Assembly (NCBI GenBank): GCA_050304135.1 | Contig: JBNLDC010000008.1 | Location: forward strand, 196,248-260,247 | Direction: 5' to 3' | Origin: JAFGNB01 sp050304135 | GTDB taxonomy: Bacteria > Fibrobacterota > Chitinivibrionia > Chitinivibrionales > Chitinispirillaceae | Length of the DNA: 64,000 bases | In this document: in pieces, positions 59,705 to 64,000 of the stretch | Numbering within the stretch: position 1 is the first letter of the stretch | Layout of the letters: every line of letters begins with the position of its first letter | Translations under genes and position numbers: made by a program | Notes under the pieces: generated by a model | Seen by the model: only the letters and a program-made list of their open reading frames with translations | What the model was told of the DNA's origin: nothing | The model's database searches: none

Positions 59705-60939
59705 ATACTGCCAAAGGAATGCGCCTGCACATAGGTCTTTACGGAAGGCGTAACGTCGGCAAATCGAGTCTTCTCAACGCACTGACCCGGCAGCAGGTCT
59801 CGATCGTCTCCCCCCATGCGGGAACCACTACCGATCCGGTCGAAAAACCGATGGAACTGCTGCCGCTCGGCCCGGTGCTCTTTATTGATACCGCCGGGAT
59901 CGACGATATCGGCGAACTCGGGGCACAGCGGATGGAAAAAACCCGCGCCTGCCTGAAAAGAACCGATCTCGCGATACTCATTGTAGCCGAAAGCGGCTGG
60001 GGTACATTTGAAGAGGAGCTGTTCTCCGAGTTCAGGCAGTACAACATTCCAATGATGGTCGTTTTCAATAAAATCGACCTTTGCGAACCGGATGGGGCGG
60101 CGGTACACCATCTCGACGGTGAAAAGGTACCCCATGCCCGGGTATCCGCGGTGAGCGGCGAGGGCATCGGTGATCTCCGTTCGGCACTCATCACAACGGC
60201 GCCCGAAGAGTTCATGCAATCCCCCCGTCTGATCAGCGATCTGGTTCCGGCAGGAAAAACCGCCGTACTCGTGGTTCCGATCGACAAAGAGGCACCTAAA
60301 GGCCGACTCATCCTGCCGCAGGTACAGACGATCCGTGAACTGCTCGATAACGACTCCCTCTGTATCGTCTGCAAAGAACGTGAACTGCGCGCCGCACTCG
60401 ATAATCTCCGCACCCCGCCGGCACTGGTGGTCACCGATTCACAGGCGTTTCTTAAAGTTGCAGGTGATGTACCCAAAGCAGTCCCGATGACCGGGTTCAG
60501 TGTTCTTTTCGCCCGGCTCAAGGGAGATCTCACCACGATGATCCGCAATACGCTTGCCATCGAGACTCTCCAACCGGGATGCAGAGTACTCATTGCCGAA
60601 GCGTGCACCCACCACCCCATCGCCGATGACATCGGCAGGGTGAAGATACCCCGCTGGCTCACCCAGTACAAGGGATTCCCTATTGATTTCGTCACCTGTC
60701 AGGGACACGATTTTCCCGATGACCTCTCCATGTTCTCGCTGGTCATCCACTGCGGCGGCTGCATGCACAACCGTCGCGAGATGATCTCCCGACTCATGCA
60801 GTGCGCCGACGTTAACGTTCCCATGACCAACTACGGTCTCACGATCGCCTATACCCTCGGTATTTTCGACCGCGCTCTCTCACCGTTTCCCGCAGCCTAC
60901 GAGGCGTACCTTGACTCCCGGCAAACCCGTGGCAGATAA
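59701..60939 (+). CDS. hydF: HydF, GTPase scaffold of [FeFe] hydrogenase maturation
   Basis: 412 residues. The N-terminal GTPase has GRRNVGKSSLLNAL (P-loop), AGTTTDPVEK (switch I), DTAGIDDIGELG and VFNKIDL (G4). A dimerisation domain (RELLDNDSLCIVCKERELRA) follows. The C-terminal domain has the cluster ligands EACTHHP and VIHCGGCMHNRREM (C-x-H...H-C-x2-C). It carries the [2Fe] precursor to HydA. It starts by ATGA overlap with the aspartase gene and ends 4 bases before the hydE start. Confidence 0.95.
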   Translation: MNTAKGMRLHIGLYGRRNVGKSSLLNALTRQQVSIVSPHAGTTTDPVEKPMELLPLGPVLFIDTAGIDDIGELGAQRMEKTRACLKRTDLAILIVAESGWGTFEEELFSEFRQYNIPMMVVFNKIDLCEPDGAAVHHLDGEKVPHARVSAVSGEGIGDLRSALITTAPEEFMQSPRLISDLVPAGKTAVLVVPIDKEAPKGRLILPQVQTIRELLDNDSLCIVCKERELRAALDNLRTPPALVVTDSQAFLKVAGDVPKAVPMTGFSVLFARLKGDLTTMIRNTLAIETLQPGCRVLIAEACTHHPIADDIGRVKIPRWLTQYKGFPIDFVTCQGHDFPDDLSMFSLVIHCGGCMHNRREMISRLMQCADVNVPMTNYGLTIAYTLGIFDRALSPFPAAYEAYLDSRQTRGR

Positions 60940-60943
60940 AACG

Positions 60944-61987
60944 ATGAACCGGAAGGAACTGCTCTCATTGCTCCGGTCAACAGATCCGGCAGTTGTCTCC
61001 GATCTTACCAGTGAGGCAGGAGTGGTTCGTGATGAAACGGTAGGAAGAGCCGTTTATCTGCGCGGTCTGGTGGAATTCTCCAACTACTGCAGGCGCGGCT
61101 GTACCTATTGTGGTATCAACTGCAATAACAGCACTGTCACCCGCTACCGCATGACCAGTGCTGAAATAGTCAGGTGTGCCGAAGCGATTCAATCGTACGG
61201 TATTGGAACCGTGGTCCTGCAGAGCGGTGAGGATCCTTTTTTCACCGGCCCGAAAATGGCAGCAATCATTGCTTCCATAAAAGAGAAAACCGGGCTTGCC
61301 GTTACCCTTAGCCTGGGTGAACGTCAATTTGAGGACCTCAAGCTCTGGCGAGAAGCCGGCGCCGACCGGTATCTGCTGCGATTTGAGACCTCCGATCAGG
61401 AACTCTTCAGTAAAATCCACCCTCCAGCAAACGTTTCCTTACCGGGAAGAATTGAACAACTGCACCAGCTGCGAGACCTTGGTTACGAGGTCGGGAGTGG
61501 GATCATGACCGGATTTCCCGGACAGACCTGTGCATCGGTTGCCGACGATCTTCTTCTCTTCAGGAAACTCGACCTCGACATGATTGGCATCGGTCCCTAC
61601 GTGCCACACCCGGGAACACCCATGGCCGATGAAGCGGCGGGCATCATTATCGACGATCAGCTCCCGAATACGCTCGCCACCGCCTATAAAACAGTTGCCC
61701 TCACCCGGATTCTCTGCCCGTCGATCAATATGCCCTGCACCACCGCCCTGCGCACGATCGATCCCGCCGGCTATCGCGATGGGCTCAGGGCCGGCTGCAA
61801 CGTGATCATGCCCAACGTTACCCCGCTTGATTACTCGGAGCGGTACGACATTTATCCCGGAAAGAAACGGGTCGCCCAGTTCGAACAGGCGCTTGACCTG
61901 GTCGAAAAGGAAGTGACTGATGCGGATTGCTTTATAGCTTCAGGAATCGGGGCAAGCAGGCATTACTGCGATCGATCCGGCAGCTGA
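60944..61987 (+). CDS. hydE: HydE, radical SAM maturase of [FeFe] hydrogenase
   Basis: 347 residues from the ATG at 60944; a TTG at 60911 inside hydF is open but less likely, and 347 matches the family length. The radical-SAM site is CRRGCTYCGINCNN (C-x3-C-x2-C). Barrel features include TVVLQSGEDPFFTGPKMAAI, RYLLRFETSDQELFSKIHPP, GSGIMTGFPGQTCASVADDL and MNLPCTTAL-like INMPCTTALRTIDP. It processes the HydG product into the diiron precursor with the dithiomethylamine bridge. It is the last gene of the hydrogenase operon. Confidence 0.94.
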   Translation: MNRKELLSLLRSTDPAVVSDLTSEAGVVRDETVGRAVYLRGLVEFSNYCRRGCTYCGINCNNSTVTRYRMTSAEIVRCAEAIQSYGIGTVVLQSGEDPFFTGPKMAAIIASIKEKTGLAVTLSLGERQFEDLKLWREAGADRYLLRFETSDQELFSKIHPPANVSLPGRIEQLHQLRDLGYEVGSGIMTGFPGQTCASVADDLLLFRKLDLDMIGIGPYVPHPGTPMADEAAGIIIDDQLPNTLATAYKTVALTRILCPSINMPCTTALRTIDPAGYRDGLRAGCNVIMPNVTPLDYSERYDIYPGKKRVAQFEQALDLVEKEVTDADCFIASGIGASRHYCDRSGS

Positions 61988-62146
61988 AACATCTTTTTAC
62001 CTCGAACATTTTCCCTCTCCCGCCACATTTTTCTATTTTACCTTTAATGGCCGCCTGCGATTATTCTGACCGCTGGCGGTAAGTAGAATCTGTTCTGAAT
62101 GGATTAGTTTTCGTCATACCCGAGTTGGTTGTCATTAAAATTCTTT

Positions 62147-62192
62147 AAGCGGTAGGTATCCGGTGTTTTACACCGTTTTCATTGTACCGCTT
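62147..62192 (+). terminator. Nested hairpin, possible terminator of the hydrogenase operon
   Basis: AAGCGGTA (62147-62154) pairs with TACCGCTT (62185-62192). Inside, CGGTGT-TTT-ACACCG (62161-62175) is followed by TTTTC. The inner hairpin with its short T run could end transcription about 180 bases after hydE. Confidence 0.45.
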
Positions 62193-62229
62193 TAATCGGG
62201 TATCCACGCATTTGGATTGAATGTTCTGG

Positions 62230-62249
62230 ATTCCCGCCTTCGCGGGAAT
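62230..62249. repeat. REP-type extragenic palindrome
   Basis: ATTCCCGC-CTTC-GCGGGAAT, a perfect 8-bp stem with 4-base loop. This is a widespread bacterial interspersed repeat, found here in one complete copy and in degraded form near 22327. Confidence 0.8.
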
Positions 62250-62316
62250 GACGTCTTTTCTTTCCTGTGACAATTCTGAATACCTGAACAATACACGACA
62301 TAACCAAAGGAATCCC

Positions 62317-63885
62317 ATGCCTCCCAAACAACGTGATACCTGGGCGAGCCGGCTTGGCATCATCATGGCGGTTGCCGGATCCGCCATAGGCCTCGGCAAT
62401 TTTCTGCGTTTTCCGGCGAAGGCAGCCTCCAACGGCGGCGGCGCGTTTATGATTCCTTATCTGGTGGCACTGTTGCTGCTCGGCCTGCCACTCATGTGGG
62501 TGGAGTGGACCCTCGGAAGATACGGCGGCGGTTTTGAACACGGCACTGCTCCCGGTATTTTTCACAGCCTCTGGCGAAAAAACCGGTTCATCAAATACTT
62601 CGGGGTTATCGGTATTTTCGGTCCGCTGGTGATTTTTCTTTACTATGCCTATATCGCCTCATGGACGCTCGGCTACAGTGTCTACTCACTCACCGGTACC
62701 ATCAGCTCCATCAGCGATCAGACCACCATGCAGAGTTTCCTTCGCGCATATCAGGGTATTGAGTCCAATCAGTTCTTTAAAAGTATCTGGCCCTCGTATC
62801 TCTTTTTTATCATTACTTTTGCCATCAATTTCTGGGTGATCTTCCACGGCATCAAAGGCGGGGTCGAACGCATCTGCCGGATTGCCGTGCCTATTCTCTT
62901 CGGATGCGCGCTGATCCTCATGATCCGGGTGGTCACCCTCGGCACGCCGAATCCCGAACACCCCACCTGGAATATTGCCAATGGTTTCGGCTTTTTATGG
63001 AACCCCGATTTCAGCGCCCTTAAATCGGGAAAAATCTGGATCGAGGCGGCCGGTCAGATTTTCTTTACCCTCAGTGTCGGCATCGGTGTCATTCTCACCT
63101 ACGCGAGTTACCTGTCAAAGGGTGATGACGTGACCCTCTCGGGGCTCAGCGCCACCAGTATGAATGAATTCGCCGAGATCATTCTCGGCAGTAGTATTAT
63201 TATCCCGGCGGCATTCGTGTTTTTCGGTCCTGATAACATTCAGTCAATAGCCGCTTCGGGGGTTTTCAATCTCGGTTTTGTTACTATGCCCCTTATATTA
63301 AATCAGCTGCCGCTTGCGGGTATGTTCGGTTTTCTATGGTTTTTTCTGCTGTTTCTTGCGGGTATCACCTCGTCAATTTCTCTGGTGCAACCGGCGATCG
63401 CTTTTTTAGAAGACGAATTCAACATCAGCCGCAGAAAAGCAGTTACCATTTTCGGTATCTTCGCATTCATCCTCTGCCACTTCCCGGTATTTTTTCTTAA
63501 AAACGGCGTGGTCGATGAACTTGACTTCTGGGGGGGAACGTTCTTTCTCGTCGTGTTCGCCACCATCGAGGTAATCCTGTTCGCCTGGGTATTCGGTATC
63601 GACAAGGCATGGGACGAAATGCACCGAGGCGCCGATCTGCGGGTCCCGAAAGTCTATAAGTTCATCATTAAATATGTAACGCCGGTATTTTTACTCATTA
63701 TTCTTTCAGTCTGGCTCTGGCAGGAATGGTTCGATGTAATTCTGATGAAAAACGTCAGTGAAGCGAACCGTCCTTTTGTGCTCGTTACGCGGATTGTACT
63801 TATACTGATTCTGACTACCCTCGCCATCGGCGTGAAGATCGCCTGGTCACGACGCGAAAAGAAAGGAGAAAACAATGCAACCTGA
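62317..63885 (+). CDS. SNF-family (neurotransmitter:sodium symporter) transporter
   Basis: 522 residues from the ATG at 62317 (AAAGGA upstream); the frame is open from 62221 but that part is repeat translation (WIPAFAGMT). It begins WASRLGIIMAVAGSAIGLGN, the TM1 signature of the family with the Na+-binding unwound region (GSAIGLGNFLRFP). About 12 transmembrane helices follow, with TM6 NPDFSALKSGKIWIEAAGQI. It probably imports amino acids with Na+. No substrate-specific residues can be named. A 34-aa membrane peptide overlaps its 3' end, as in MetPS-type systems. Confidence 0.9.
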   Translation: MPPKQRDTWASRLGIIMAVAGSAIGLGNFLRFPAKAASNGGGAFMIPYLVALLLLGLPLMWVEWTLGRYGGGFEHGTAPGIFHSLWRKNRFIKYFGVIGIFGPLVIFLYYAYIASWTLGYSVYSLTGTISSISDQTTMQSFLRAYQGIESNQFFKSIWPSYLFFIITFAINFWVIFHGIKGGVERICRIAVPILFGCALILMIRVVTLGTPNPEHPTWNIANGFGFLWNPDFSALKSGKIWIEAAGQIFFTLSVGIGVILTYASYLSKGDDVTLSGLSATSMNEFAEIILGSSIIIPAAFVFFGPDNIQSIAASGVFNLGFVTMPLILNQLPLAGMFGFLWFFLLFLAGITSSISLVQPAIAFLEDEFNISRRKAVTIFGIFAFILCHFPVFFLKNGVVDELDFWGGTFFLVVFATIEVILFAWVFGIDKAWDEMHRGADLRVPKVYKFIIKYVTPVFLLIILSVWLWQEWFDVILMKNVSEANRPFVLVTRIVLILILTTLAIGVKIAWSRREKKGENNAT

Positions 63886-63979
63886 AGGATGGATTCTGCT
63901 TATTGTTTTCTGGACACTTATTATTGCGCTTGCCGGTTTCTGTTTCGGCAGGATTTTTACGAAGAAAAAAATCACCTAA
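63875..63979 (+). CDS. Small membrane subunit accompanying the SNF transporter (MetS-like)
   Basis: 34 residues: MQPEGWILLIVFWTLIIALA then GFCFGRIFTKKKIT. One transmembrane helix is followed by a positively charged tail. The ATG lies 11 bases inside the transporter gene, and AAAGGAG is located 6 bases upstream. MetS of Corynebacterium glutamicum is a similar short partner essential for methionine uptake by the NSS transporter MetP, and such peptides commonly follow bacterial SNF genes. It may stabilise the transporter in the membrane. Confidence 0.75.
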   Translation: MQPEGWILLIVFWTLIIALAGFCFGRIFTKKKIT

Positions 63980-64000
63980 TGTAGCGGCGCATGGCCATGC

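Larger units (their letters stand above)
61988..62316. other. 329-base gap after hydE with hairpins and an interspersed repeat
   Basis: It contains a nested hairpin (62147-62192) and a REP-type palindrome ATTCCCGC-CTTC-GCGGGAAT (62230-62249). Translation of the latter gives the familiar spurious peptide WIPAFAGMT. No gene is seen. Confidence 0.6.

Noticed and set aside
62221..62316. N-terminal extension of the SNF transporter reading FWIPAFAGMT
   Set aside because: It is translation of a common interspersed palindrome; the ATG at 62317 has a proper ribosome-binding site and begins the family signature.
1..64000. CRISPR arrays, phage or transposase genes, rRNA or tRNA genes
   Set aside because: No regularly spaced repeats, integrase/transposase proteins or tRNA T-loop-type signatures were recognised; a covariance search (for example tRNAscan) would be decisive.

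Overview
The window is about 64 kb of a mid-GC bacterial chromosome from a Gram-negative, fermentative, probably anaerobic organism. It has many lipoproteins and secreted proteins with Ig/PKD/CBM-like domains, some ending in a sorting-type module. It also has a Bacteroidetes/Spirochaete/Chlamydia-type V-ATPase with a DUF2764 subunit, and a trimeric [FeFe] hydrogenase with all three maturases. This mix fits Fibrobacterota/Chitinivibrionia or a neighbouring lineage. That placement is inference: no rRNA or tRNA gene was recognised to anchor it.

Layout. 1-4.3 kb (minus): surface proteins (formylglycine-generating-enzyme-domain lipoprotein cut by the window edge, PEGA protein, CBM protein). 5.0-7.5 kb (plus): a three-gene cassette with a STAS protein and a partner sharing its C-terminal domain. 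7.5-9.5 kb: MarR regulator, ArsA/Get3-type ATPase and a small coupled protein. 9.5-12.5 kb: a TonB-C-like lipoprotein, a VOC protein and a gamma-glutamylcyclotransferase-like protein. 12.7-17.9 kb: a membrane protein, ECF sigma, anti-sigma and von Willebrand (YfbK-like) lipoprotein cassette. 17.9-27 kb: accessory region with an esterase remnant, a 1245-aa Ig-repeat lipoprotein containing a 246-bp tandem repeat, a full esterase, another sorted secreted protein and an MFS transporter. 27.1-34.8 kb (minus): V-ATPase operon E-DUF2764-A-B-D-I-K, with a K subunit carrying the residues known to bind Na+. 35.2-43.4 kb: MurG, a secreted rhodanese, a LacI-sensor/GAF/PP2C phosphatase, a GH94 disaccharide phosphorylase and a pyrimidine-dimer glycosylase. 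43.5-47.4 kb: DtxR-FeoA fusion regulator, FeoB and a macro-domain protein.

47.7-62 kb (plus) is the centrepiece: a roughly 14-kb run under a Rex operator/promoter. It encodes rex, hydC, hydB, hydA, a sensory [FeFe]-hydrogenase-like histidine kinase, a receiver protein, a receiver-histidine kinase, another receiver, hydG, an aspartase, hydF and hydE. The enzyme, its redox repressor, a putative H2/redox-sensing relay and the whole maturation pathway are therefore co-encoded. The aspartase is translationally coupled to hydF, which suggests a role for its ammonia or fumarate in maturation. The window ends with an SNF-family Na+-coupled transporter and its 34-aa small partner, which would fit a Na+ economy together with the V-ATPase.

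Several families of palindromic interspersed repeats lie between genes. No CRISPR array, phage, insertion sequence or RNA gene was recognised.
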